Of a stretch of 64,000 nucleotides of DNA, positions 13,535 to 24,194 are shown piece by piece; the stretch's first letter is position 1, and each line of letters starts with the position of its first letter. Under the pieces are notes generated by a model. The model was not told the origin of the DNA. It did no database searches and worked only from the letters and a program-made list of their open reading frames with translations. The DNA lies in assembly GCA_003049465.1 (NCBI GenBank), contig PYSS01000120.1, positions 48,624-112,623 on the forward strand, written 5' to 3'. The DNA is from Magnaporthiopsis rhizophila. Lineage: Eukaryota > Ascomycota > Sordariomycetes > Magnaporthales > Magnaporthaceae. The translations under genes and the position numbers were made by a program.

Positions 13535-16500
13535 ATGGCATACATAGCTCCGATCCACCGGTCCAGCAGTGTGCGCCATGCCCTGCAGGTCCGGCTATTG
13601 CCCGAGGCCGAACCGTGCTTGGTCCTCGCGTACGAGCTCCCGCCATTCTTCTTCTTTGCTGACCTCAACCGTGCCCCTCGGTTGCGATTAGGCTCGATCG
13701 GGAAGCACTGCTAACAAATGTGGTGCGTTTTGGAGGATTATAGCAAGTCCAACCGCCTTGAGGTCTGGCAGATCACTGACGGCCATCTGACCCTGACGCA
13801 CTCCAAGACTATCCACGGCACCATCGTCATGCTCCAGGCCCTGCAGCCTAAGGACTCTCCGACCGAGATGCTCCTTGTCGGCACCGACCGCTTTAGATAC
13901 TTCTCGGTCATATGGAACCGGCAAACACGCGAGCTGCAGACGCTGCAGGAGATCCACGACCAGGCGGAGCAGTTCGTGAGGGATGTCACGACGAGGCATA
14001 GGTGCCTGGTCGACCCCTCCGGCCGCTTCGTCGTCATGCTGGTCTGGGCCGGTGTCGTCAACGTCATGCGTCTACAGCGTAGAAAGGGCAAGCACACAGA
14101 CATCGTCTGGCTGGACCAGTCGCGGATTTCGGAGCTCTACATCAAGGACGCGGCATTCCTGTACTCAGAAGATGCCCATCCTCGTGTGGCCTTTCTGTAC
14201 CAGAGCAAGCCGAACGTGCCAGAGTCCAAGCTGGTCACGTACCGCCTATGCTCCGACGATAAAGACTCAGAGGTCTCTCGTTTCGACCCGCTCAAGGACC
14301 GGGAAATCAATATCGACATTCCTGACCCTGGCGCCGTCATGCTGATTCCTGTGGAACGGGTTGACTCTGGAAAGCGGCACAACTTCCGGAACCCCGGCGC
14401 GGATGCGCACCTCGGAGGCCTACTGATCGTGGGCGAGACGCGGGTTCTGTACATCGACGATATGACACAGGCGACCGTCGAAACTGCCCTTCCGACCCCC
14501 ATGGTCTTCGTCGCATGGACCAAATACGACGCTTCCCACTACATTTTGGCAGACGACTATGGCGGTCTGCATCTTCTGACCCTAGACGTCAGGCAGGACG
14601 GGGTGACAGTGAAGGACGTCATCATCTGCATTATTGGCAAATCCTCGCGCGCCACCGAGCTTGTTTGTCTGGACAATGGCTTTCTCTTCGTTGGCTCGCA
14701 CTATGGCGACTCCGAGCTGCTGCGCCTCAACTTGGACCCCGAGAACACGGAGAGGCCACTAGCCGAGGCGGTGCAGACGATCCCCAGCATCGCCCCAATT
14801 CTCGACTTTACGGTTATGGATATGGGTAACCGTGAAGCCGATACCACGGCTGGAAACGAGTACTCTTCCGGCCAGGCTCGCATCGTGACCGGGAGCGGGG
14901 CCCATAAGGATGGCAGTCTACGAAGTGTCCGAAGCGGAGTCAGGCTCGATGACATTGGGATTCTCGCAGACCTGCGAGATATCAGGGGGTTGTTTCCCCT
15001 GAGGTTGAACGGAGAGACCAACGCCCTGGTTGCGACATTTCTCACCGAAACGAGAGTCTTCACTTTCGACGCCGAGGGCGAGATCGAGGAGGTCGAGGAC
15101 TTCCACGGTCTTGATTTATCAGTGCGGACGCTTCTTGTAACAACCCTTGACGACGGCAGTACCCTTCAGATCACCGAAAATGGAGCCTCGGTCATTGGCG
15201 TCGAGGATGGAATTACAATCAGCTCCTGGACACCGCCGACCAACCGACTGATTACGAGCTGCTCAACCAACGGGCAATGGCTGCTCCTCTCCGTCGACGG
15301 CAAGACGCTGGTATCCCTTCGGGTCCAGGGCCTCGCCGAGACCGCGCAGCGGGAAAGCGACCCGAATGATCAAATATCCTGCCTTACCGCATCCCCACAT
15401 CTCCTTGATTTAGGAGCTGTAGGGCTCTGGTCAATCGGGTCTGTAGCCATCATAAACCTTTCCACCCTGGATGTCCTGCACAGCGAAAACCTGCGTAGGA
15501 CAGAAGACGACGCGATAGTACCTCGCGATGTTGTCCTCGCCAGGGTGCTCCCGGCTGACGTGGCAGGCCCAACTCTGTTCGTCTCGATGGACGACGGCGA
15601 GGTGGTCACGTTCACACTGAACGACGCTGCCAAGTTGTCGACACGCAAGAGCGTCGTTCTCGGCACGCGCCAAGCTCACTTTCACGTGCTGCCACAGCCT
15701 GGGGGCGTGGCTAGCATCTTCGTCACCAGCGAGCATTCCAGCTTGATATATGGCTCGGACAAGCGTATTATATACTCCGCTATAACCGCCGAGTCCGCGA
15801 CTTATGTGTGTCCCTTTGACACGGCTGTCTTCCCAGGCTCGCTCGCGGTAGCAACCGACTCGCAGCTCAAAATCTCAAAGATTGACCCTCAGCGGCAAAG
15901 CCACGTCCAGTCGCTACCCATGGGAGAAAACGTGCGAAGTCTCGCCTACTCGGCGCCGACACGGGTCTTTGGGCTGGGCTGCATCCGACGGGAGCTTTCC
16001 AAAGGTGTGGAGAAAGCGTTCAGTACCTTCAGGCTCGTTGACGAAGTGGTGTTCCAGTCGCTGGGTAACCCATTTGAGCTGAATCAAGGAGAGGTGGTAG
16101 AGGCCGTCATACGGGCCCAGCTCCCTGACAGCTTCGGTAATCCCGCCGAGAGGTTTATAGTCGGCACGCGGTTCCTCGCCGACGACAGCCTAGTCTCGGG
16201 ATCCAACTCCAAGGGCCGGGTGCTCGTCTTTGGGGTGGACGAGGAGCGATCGCCGTTCCAAGTTGTCTCGCATCCCCTCAAAAGCGGCTGCCGGAGGCTT
16301 GCCGTCATGGAGGATATGATCGTTGTCGCGCTCACAAAGACGGTAGTGGTGGCTCGATACGAAGAACTGACGTCTACGTCGGGCAGGCTGGTTAAGGTGG
16401 CCTCGTATCAGACCACGAGCTACGCCATCGACGTCGCTGTCGAGGATCGCATGATCGCAGTGGCAGACATCATGAAGTCCATGTCGCTCGTCGAGTTTGT

Positions 16501-17192
16501 GCCCCCGGCGACAGCGGAGGATGGAAAAGAAGGAGAGACGAAAAAGCCGGCACAGCTCGTCGAGGTCTGCCGGCACTACCAGTCGTCATGGTCGACAGCG
16601 GTAGCACATGTTGAGGCAGACTCGTGGCTCCAGGCGGACGCCGACGGAAATCTGATGGTGTTGAGACGCAACACCACCGGAGTCACGCTTGAGGATAGAC
16701 GGCGGATGGAGATAACGAGCGAGATAAACCTGGGCGAAAACGTAAACCGCATCCAGAAAATTGCTGTCGAGGCTGGATCGAACGCGCCTATCCACCCCAA
16801 GGCGTTCTTGTCGACGGTAAGGTTGCAGCACCGGCGTTCCCCCTACTCGGCTCCCCCTGCTGACACTGTCTTTCTGTCTTTTTTTTTTCTAGACCGAGGG
16901 CTCTATCTACCTCTTTGGAACCATCGCACCGGATATGCAAGACCTCCTGATCAACCTCCAAGAAAGGCTGGAGGACTACGTGGGAACTCTGGGGAACATA
17001 CCTTTCAGAAACTACAGGTCGTTCCGGAATGCCGAGCGCGAGGCGGATGGCCCGGTCCGCTTTATCGACGGCGAGTTCATCGAGCGCTTCCTGGACATGG
17101 ATGATGAGACGCAGGCTCTGGTGTGCCAGGACCTAGGTCCTGGTGTGGAGGACATGCGAAATCTGGTGGAAGAACTGAAGAACATGCACTAG
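13535..17192 (+). CDS. ddb1: UV-damaged DNA-binding protein 1 (CUL4 ligase adaptor)
   Basis: Predicted as join(13535..13629,13744..16816,16893..17192), 1155 aa. Exon 1 encodes MAYIAPIHRSSSVRHAL to CLVLA. Its intron (donor GTACGA, acceptor TATAG) joins to KSNRLEVWQI, the normal start of the first propeller. The second intron (76 nt, GTAAGG...TCTAG) joins AFLST to TEGSIYLFG. Further marks are GTDRFRYFSVIW, RISELYIKDAAF, the acidic disordered loop, ARIVTGSGAHKDGSLRSVR and the helical C-terminal domain ending ELKNMH. DDB1 has three beta-propellers and connects substrate receptors to Cullin 4 in the nucleus, acting in nucleotide excision repair and heterochromatin control in fungi. The N-terminus separates it from the paralogues Rse1 and Cft1. 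Confidence 0.94.
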
Positions 17193-17791
17193 ACGAAGGC
17201 GTGGATAAACAAGCGATGAGGAATGAATGCTACTGGCGGTGTCTGTTTGAGTATATGAGGCGTTTGTGTAGCCTACTTCTTTTCGTATGTAGAAGAGCAT
17301 GTCAGATACCTAATGAGGGGTTCATGGAGATGGTTGCCCAACTTGACTTCATTGGAGGCACGACACATCGTAGATGGATCGTGCCATCTCGCAGCAGGCG
17401 GCCCGCAAACCGCGAGCTCTTTCCAACGGCCCCTATTTTCTGAGGAATGTGGACAGTGCCCACTGGCTGGGATTTGGGATAGGGGTTGACGGCGAGGTCT
17501 ATCTTCCCGCGCGTTAATGGTGATCAGGTGGTCTCAAGCCGCCACCTGCCAGCGAGTCAATCGGATGCTCTCGGAATGCGCAACTCACGTGAGCGCAGCT
17601 CCAGCCAATGATACCCCACCAATCAAGAAGCCCAAGCTCCAGCCTGAGGCAGAACCTCGGGAAACCGACCCAAAGACGACGGGAAGGCCCAGTAAAAAAG
17701 ACCTCAGAATCAGTCGAGACCAACGCAACGTCGACGACGCCGCCATCCCCAGCACGTACAACCCTCCAATTGAAGCCGTAAGCACCTCGCC
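17193..17791. other. intergenic, rip1 promoter region
   Basis: 599 bp between ddb1 and rip1. A short ORF across 17517-17894 reads into the rip1 first exon in another frame and is not supported as a gene. Confidence 0.5.
17605..17623 (+). promoter_or_regulatory. pair of CCAAT boxes upstream of rip1
   Basis: Two direct CCAAT copies at 17605-17609 and 17619-17623 lie 187 and 173 bp upstream of the rip1 ATG. CCAAT boxes bound by the Hap2/3/5 complex control many respiratory genes in fungi. Function here is inference, since single CCAAT pentamers are common by chance. Confidence 0.4.
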
Positions 17792-18883
17792 ATGGCGCCC
17801 CTCACAAACGCAACCCGCGCCCTGGCGCGGTCGGCCGCCGTCGTCCCGCGATGCAGCAGCAGCGCCGTCGCCGCCCCGATGGCCCGCGCGCTGAGCACAA
17901 CGCCCGTCCAGAACGGCTCGTCCTCGTCGTCGTCCTTCTCGAGCCCGTTCCGCGGCGAGACGGCCGGGACCAAGATCCCCGACTGGTCCAAGTACCTGTC
18001 GCCCAAGGGCTCCTACGGCACCAACCAGGTCTTTTCGTACTTTATGGTCGGCGCCATGGGAGCTATGTCTGCCGCTGGTGCCAAGTCCACTGTCCAGGGT
18101 GAGTGGTGCTTTTTTTTTTCCCTTCGTTTTAGTTGGGGATTTAGGACGACTTGACGGCTGCTGGCGGTGGTGAAGGAGAATCGCCATGGAAGAAAGAGTG
18201 GGGGATGGATTTGTTGCCACGCCTCGCGTTGGATTTTGGAGCTTGGACTCGGCGTATCGAACAAAATATCACGCCACCAGAGGAGCGGGTGTTGGTGTAG
18301 AAGTGACGCCTGGGTACCTTTACTTACTGTTCCTCCACGCCACGCGCAGAGTTCCTGGTGAACTTGTCGGCATCGGCCGACGTCCTGGCCATGGCCAAGG
18401 TCGAGGTCGACCTAAACACGATCCCCGAGGGCAAGAACGTCATCATCAAGTGGCGCGGCAAGCCCGTTTTCATCCGTCACCGGACCGCCAGCGAGATCGA
18501 GGAGGCGAACAAGGTGGACGTGAAGGCATTAAGGGACCCCCAGGCCGACGACGACCGTGTCCAGAAGCCCGAGTGGCTCGTTATGCTTGGTACGAATCCT
18601 TTTTTTTTTCTTCTTCTTTTGACGCTGCCTTGGGACCTGGCAGGATTACGAAAGATGCGTGGAGGGACTAATTCTAACGACTACCTTATGGTGGCCTTCA
18701 GGCGTCTGCACACATCTGGGTTGTGTCCCCATTGGCGAGGCTGGCGACTTTGGCGGTTGGTTCTGCCCTTGCCACGGATCGCACTACGACATTTCTGGGC
18801 GTATAAGGAAGGGCCCTGCTCCCCTGAACCTGGAGATCCCCGCATACGACTTCCCGGAGGACGACAAGTTGGTTATCGGTTAA
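17792..18883 (+). CDS. rip1: Rieske iron-sulfur subunit of cytochrome bc1 complex
   Basis: Predicted as join(17792..18098,18350..18589,18702..18883), 242 aa, introns 251 and 112 nt (GTGAGT...CGCAG; GTACGA...TTCAG). The N-terminus is an Arg/Ser/Ala-rich mitochondrial presequence ([12 protein letters not shown]). A single membrane helix follows ([17 protein letters not shown]), then the flexible hinge [17 protein letters not shown], then the cluster-binding domain with CTHLGC at 185-190 and CPCHGS at 204-209, which supply the two Cys and two His ligands of the 2Fe-2S cluster. The C-terminus is [12 protein letters not shown] to KLVIG. It passes electrons from ubiquinol to cytochrome c1 in the inner mitochondrial membrane. 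Splice joins preserve both motifs. Length is close to the Neurospora protein (about 231). Confidence 0.96.
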
Positions 18884-19658
18884 AGCTACCCGTTCCCGAG
18901 GTTGTACGAGTACGGATCCGCATGAGACGGGAGGTTTTTATAGACATAAAAAAAAGATGCGCTCAAAATAAGCAGTTTCCAACAGCCACCCTTCTTTCCT
19001 TTTTGTTGGTTTGTGGAGACAAATATCCCTTGGTTCCGGCGCACATAGACTTGGTCAAGATCCAAAGGAAAGAATGGGCATGTGCACTCGAGTCATTGCT
19101 GGCCAGATTCCAGAGGCGGGTGGTGTGCCTCCGCCTCGTTCTGTGCAATCATTGCGCCTTTTTGCACCATTTCGAAATAATATTCCGGGGGCGGACTCGC
19201 CAGATTGTCGCCCCAACAGTAAATCGAATAACGTTTTCAATCAGCCGACGGAACTCGGGAGGGCAGTTGGAAGTTCCTCGGTTACATCCAGCTTTGCCGG
19301 CCGATCGCCATGTTTGAGCTTGTCTGATGTCTGGGCAGGTTCCCCCAGCGGGTTGGGTTACGGATATATGAGAAATGAGAGATGGTGGGCTTTGGGATGA
19401 ACCTTGTAGGTAGCGTATGCTTAAAATTCCCCGATGGACTGCAGCGCCCTCCTGGGAGGAGAAACTGGTCTTGCATTCTGGCGAGGGCTGTGGCAGAGGT
19501 CGCACCGGCAGGCAGGCGGTGCGGCGGTGCGGCGGGCAGGCAGGTATTCGCTCGGATGTCAAAGAGGGGCCCTTGGCTGGATTAGGTATTCCCCCAGGGG
19601 TCTGGTTCAGTTGGTAAATGGTTCGGATGAATCGCCATCCGACGTGCCGAGCCAAGCG

Positions 19659-19672
19659 TTTTTTTTTTTCCT

Positions 19673-19715
<43 letters not shown>

Positions 19716-19741
19716 TTTTTTTTTTTTTTTTTTTCCTTTTT
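19659..19741. repeat. 83-bp nearly pure T tract
   Basis: Almost uninterrupted T broken only by CC/CTTC near 19670, one G at 19715 and CC at 19735-19736. It may be the tail of a decayed retroposon in reverse orientation or plain slippage. I see no flanking duplication by eye. Confidence 0.85.
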
Positions 19742-19951
19742 GGCGGCTTTGATTCGGTTCAAGGAGAACATCGAAGCCACCAGGCCACGTCACGGCAAAG
19801 CACATTTATCATGCGTCCTATACCAAGGGAAACTCAGTACAATGTCACCTGCCAACGCATCAAACGCGGCATTTGAACAGCGTCTCCGGGGTGCCACCCC
19901 GTTTTGAGGATCTGAGCTTAGGGGGACAGAACGAAGATTGTGGGTTTGAGG

Positions 19952-19957
<6 letters not shown>

Positions 19958-19984
<27 letters not shown>
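19958..19984. repeat. 27-bp T homopolymer
   Basis: Uninterrupted T run about 220 bp downstream of the larger T tract in the same gene-free interval. Confidence 0.85.
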
Positions 19985-22084
19985 CTCTTCTTAACATCCC
20001 GCGTAATATCTGGTCTCTAGTAGGTAAACAGATGAATGATCCGCTGACAATGAGTCTCCCCTTGGGCACACGTGACGCAGACGTGGTGCTGCCCGCCCGT
20101 CCGTGTAGGTTCGTAACATTTGTAAACTGACAGGCGCATTGTTGTGGGTTGCAAACGTTCGCTTTGAGACCGAGTCAAGAAAGCAGGAGGGCCGGAATCA
20201 TCAAAGAAACTGCCGCGACGGTCAAAGCCCTTCCTCATCCTGTCGCCCGTCAACAGTCGATTTCCCACAGATTCGCATCGGGCCTGTCTGGGAAATGGCC
20301 TTAGGACAGGCCCGGATTCAAACGTGAGCCGTGCTGAGATGCTCGTGTTTGAAAGGCGAATGCATTCTCGGCCGAGGTCAGGGGTCAGCAAAAAACAAGG
20401 TCGGGTGCGGAAGAGTGGTCCAGAGGCACTTCAATTTACAGGGGTCCAAGCGGGAAATATCTGGGGCGTGGGTGAGTGTCCCACCTGATGGAAGCGAGGC
20501 GCGCGATGGAAGCGACAAGCAGCCAAGCCCACAAACGGGACTTCCCTCTCGACCGATGGCGGCCGTTGCTTGTTGCAACGGACAGAAAAAGTACATAAAA
20601 AGTCCCGGATGTTCATTCGAGCGCGCGAATAAAAACCGGGGCTGATGTTCTGGCGTGTGGAAAGTGATAACTGCCCACATGGGAAAGTTACCTATCCAGC
20701 ATCCCACCGTTGGATCGACGGGATTCGCGCTAGCCGCTGCCCTACTGTAACGGTTTAACCTGAAAAGAGTTTACGCCCTCGGTAGGGTGAGCGATCGGTG
20801 GTGATGCGGCTGCGAAGCTATCGTGCGGCTCCGCTCGGTCGAAACTGGGGGCGACACTGACCGTTTGAACTCTGGCTTCTTGCGACAGGGGCCTGCCTCA
20901 GCTCGTCCTTCCTTTCCCACGATCACGTCGATCCCGATGCTGGATTTCCCATCTGCTAGCCGCATGCCTGCTAGCACTTGCTATTGGATCAGGCCTCGGC
21001 GCGTAGGTACTAGTAGTGACGCCTGCCGAGCCGCTGCGTTATCCTGCTCATTTTGGAAGCTAGGTGCCGCGCAACTGAAGCAAAGATGCACATTGCAAAA
21101 CCGTAGACGACGCCTGCCCCCTGATCGGGGCCTGGCCGCCGTTGAATGGCCTTGCCTTGACCGGCTTGTGTCAGCCTGGGGTCGTGGTTGACACGCATTA
21201 GCGAGGGCGTCTATTCTTGTTCTCGTCATGAGGGACCGCATTATCTGCCTGTCCTGAAGATCGGCATCGCTATAGCATGGCAGATTGGATAGGTACCTGT
21301 CCATCCGCTTTAGCGAAGACCGGCGTCCAGATTCACGGGTACACGTCGGGGTTCTCTCTCTCTGTCGTTCGATCCATTCATACGAAGAATGCTAACGACA
21401 GAAGAGGTGGAGTGCAAGCTTGCGACCTACCCGAGCATGCAGCAGACTGGCATGCTTGGCTGCCCCGTAAAATGGATCCATGTAAGTAGCTAGGTACGTA
21501 CCTAAGGTATCTGGATACCCATGTAATGTGTCCCGAAGTCGTGGCCGCCGAGCCGTCCCATGCTTCTGATCTTCGCTGAATCGTCCAAACAAAATCCCCG
21601 TGCGACATCCGATGATGTACTGGGATCCCGACCCTGGCAGCACGTTCTTCGTGTGGTATGGGATAAGACGAAAAAAAGAAAGGAGGAAAAAACGGTCTTC
21701 CGATTTACGATACGGTTGACCCGACATTCTGGCCCTCCCAGACCAACCTTGGGCGGCTCCATTCAGGAGCCTCTTGATGCATACCGTCTCCAGGCTAGCG
21801 CGGCAGGATCTCTACCGCACTCTTGGCAGTGGAGCAGTACCCGGAGTCTGATGCTACCGAAAACTTCATCTAGGCCCTGGTGGGTCTGAGCCGCCCGGTC
21901 CTGGCTCTGGCACCTTCCCAGAGGGCCCAAGCTCGTACCATGACGATCTTCGGAACAAGCTCCCCTGTCGTGGAGCATCAAGCACTCGTCCGTCGGATAG
22001 GCTGCTGTCATGGTCCTTTGACACAACAGACATGCACGCACCGTCCGTTTTGCGCCCCTGGCGGCCCCTCCCTCCATGCTGTAC

Positions 22085-22092
22085 TATATAAG
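22085..22092 (+). promoter_or_regulatory. TATA box of the secreted Asn-rich protein gene
   Basis: TATATAAG about 240 bp before the ATG, followed by a strongly pyrimidine-rich leader (TTCTCCATTCTCTTC and similar at 22160-22215) and a good start context GCCACCATG. This is the pattern of a highly expressed fungal gene. Inferred from sequence only. Confidence 0.55.
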
Positions 22093-22331
22093 ATCACGGC
22101 CGGCTCCTAGATGTGTTGCCCTTCTCTGTTCTGGCCAGCACGCTCTTTTGCCACAGCCCGTTCTCCATTCTCTTCTTTCAAGTTCTGTGAACTTTCTACT
22201 TTCCCACTCTCTTTACGATTAAAATAATCTCTTCAATTTTGTCTGGGCCGGCCCGCCTTTCCTGTCGTTAAAGAAGAGAAACGCCTTTCTTTCGTTATCA
22301 GAGGAGATTTGTTATTTCGTCCCACGCCACC

Positions 22332-23158
22332 ATGAAGTTCTACGCCCCCACCGCCCTGCTTGCTCTTGTGGGCTTTGCTGCCGCCGAGGTCCCGCAGGAG
22401 CACTCGCACGAGCCCTCCCTCCGGGACGTCAAGGTCGAGCTGAACAAGAACAACCCGCTCGAGATCGCCGACCCCGTCTTCGCCCTGCTGGGCAACGCAG
22501 CGGCCGCCAAGGGCGCCGGCAAAGTCAAGACGGCCGACCTTGACTGCCTGCAGCAGATCGTGGCCGACCAGGCCTTCACCAACGCCAAGGCCGAGGGCAG
22601 CGTCGACGGCCAGGTCACGGCGCTGATCTTCGCCGCGCTGGAGCGCAACACGGCCGCCGTCGGCACTCCCAGCGTCGTCTGCACCACCGTCAAAGCCACC
22701 AACCCCGAGATCGCGGCCATCACGCGCATCCAGGACCCGGCCTCGGCCGAGGGCAAGGCCGGCAACAAGAAGGCCATCCTGGACCTCGCCGTGCAGATCG
22801 CAAAGGTCGGCGGCGACCCGCTCCTGGCCAACCAGGCCGGCACCTTCAAGCCCGGCGACGTCAACGACAAGACTGGCAAGGGCAACACGTGCGACGATGC
22901 CAACGACCCCAAGGGCTGCATCTTCACCCAGAACCTGCTGGTCATCGAGGTCACCGATGCCGAGATTAAAGAGGCCGTGGCGGCCGCCGGCGCCGGCAAC
23001 CGCAACCGCAATGGCAATGCCAAGGCTGGTGATAACAAGGCGGCTGGCGGTAACAAGGGCAAGGCCGACAACGTTGATGAGGGTGTCGACAATGGAGACG
23101 CTGCTGATGCTGCCAACGGCTGCGATGCCGCCGGAGACAAGAACAACGCGGCCGGCGG

Positions 23159-23189
<31 letters not shown>

Positions 23190-23576
23190 GGTGCTGGGAA
23201 CAACAACGGTGCCGGAAACAACAACAACAACGGCGCCGGGAACAACGCCGGCGGCGGCGGCGGCGCCAACATCCAAACCTTCACCGGCACCCTGGGCGGC
23301 GCCGCCCCGGCCGTCAACTTCGAGGCCGGCGCCGCGCGGCCCTTCAGCACCAACGGCAACACCTTCACGACGGCCAACGCGGCGCTGACGCGGTCGTGCG
23401 ACATCCAGAACAACAAGTGCTTCAACGCCGTCAACGGCGGCCAGCTCGCGGGCGGCACCCAGCAGTGCCAGCAGCAGCAGCAGGCGTGCATAGCCTCGGT
23501 CCCCGCCTCGGCCGCCGCCGCCGCCAAGGCCCGCCGCTCCGTCATCACGAGCGGCCGCAGACTCTCGCGCCGCTAA
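22332..23576 (+). CDS. secreted Asn-rich cell-surface protein
   Basis: Single-exon ORF of 414 aa. A clear signal peptide (MKFYAPTALLALVGFAAAEV) predicts cleavage after residue 18 or 19. The mature part has a Cys-containing N-terminal domain (LDCLQQIVADQ, SVVCTTVKAT, NTCDDANDPKGC), an Ala/Asn/Gly-rich linker with a run of ten Asn and NNNGAGN-like repeats, and a C-terminal domain with FTGTLGGAAPAVNF, RPFSTNGNTF, SCDIQNNKCFNAVN and CQQQQQAC. The C-terminal part resembles a conserved domain of fungal cell-surface proteins, with Cys pairs close to the end. The end is basic (ARRSVITSGRRLSRR) with no GPI signal, so it is probably secreted or wall-bound. Codon use is strongly C-ending, suggesting high expression. 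A 452-aa ORF on the opposite strand is a by-product of this bias. Confidence 0.88.
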
Positions 23577-24132
23577 AGGGGCCCGGCCCACGTGCTGCGA
23601 GAGGGAGACCTGCTAGGGTTGAAACATGTCCCTGGCATGAGCTTTCTCTCGCTTTTTTTATCCTGAGCATTTCCCCCGTCTGCTATTGTGTTTATTTCAC
23701 TTCATGGCAAAAATAACACACCTCTTTTTTTTTCGATTCGCGTCTCTCATTCTTACAACAAGCGGCTTGAGGCGGGGTTTATGGCTTCCTACCCTCTTTT
23801 TGCAACCTTTGTGATGTTAGATGGTATGGCCTGTGGCGGCGTGTTAATATTGTCTAGCGTCAGCCGGAAGAGCTTGGCTGGAGACCAATTACAAAGAATT
23901 ATTTTCATCTTCAAAAGCTACCAGTACATAACTCATTGAGCAGTGCCGTATGAAGTGCCATCGATTCGGACCCTTGCGTTCAGGTATGCCGTACACCCAG
24001 CGCAAGAGCAAATGACTGAAGTGAATCAAAACGTCACTTTTGAACATTTCAGCTGGTCCGTATCCAAAACCCTCCCTGATCTGATATTTCTTCCCCGCCC
24101 TGTGCGATCGAGCACGCAGCACATTGACGGCG

Positions 24133-24164
<32 letters not shown>

Positions 24165-24194
24165 TCAAAGACGATGCGTCCCACTGTCCGTCTT
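23577..24194. other. convergent intergenic region
   Basis: 618 bp between the stop codons of the secreted protein and chitin deacetylase genes. It contains a 27-bp A run at 24133-24159, just after the deacetylase stop on its own strand. No gene seen. Confidence 0.55.
24133..24159. repeat. 27-bp A homopolymer
   Basis: Uninterrupted A run (T on the strand of the chitin deacetylase gene, 36 bp past its stop). Confidence 0.85.

Larger units (their letters stand above)
18884..22331. other. long gene-poor interval
   Basis: 3.4 kb without a supportable gene. It contains two extreme T tracts (19659-19741 and 19958-19984) and the promoter of the downstream secreted-protein gene. ORFs of 60-220 aa here are short, overlap each other on both strands and encode low-complexity or non-protein-like sequence. 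Confidence 0.5.

Noticed and set aside
17517..17894. 125-aa ORF before and overlapping the rip1 start
   Set aside because: No conserved motif, and it runs into the rip1 presequence in another frame; best seen as leader sequence.
22233..23591. 452-aa ORF on the minus strand opposite the secreted protein gene
   Set aside because: It is Val/Gly/Ala-rich, has no motif, and exists because the strongly C-ending codons of the plus-strand gene avoid stops in the antisense frame.
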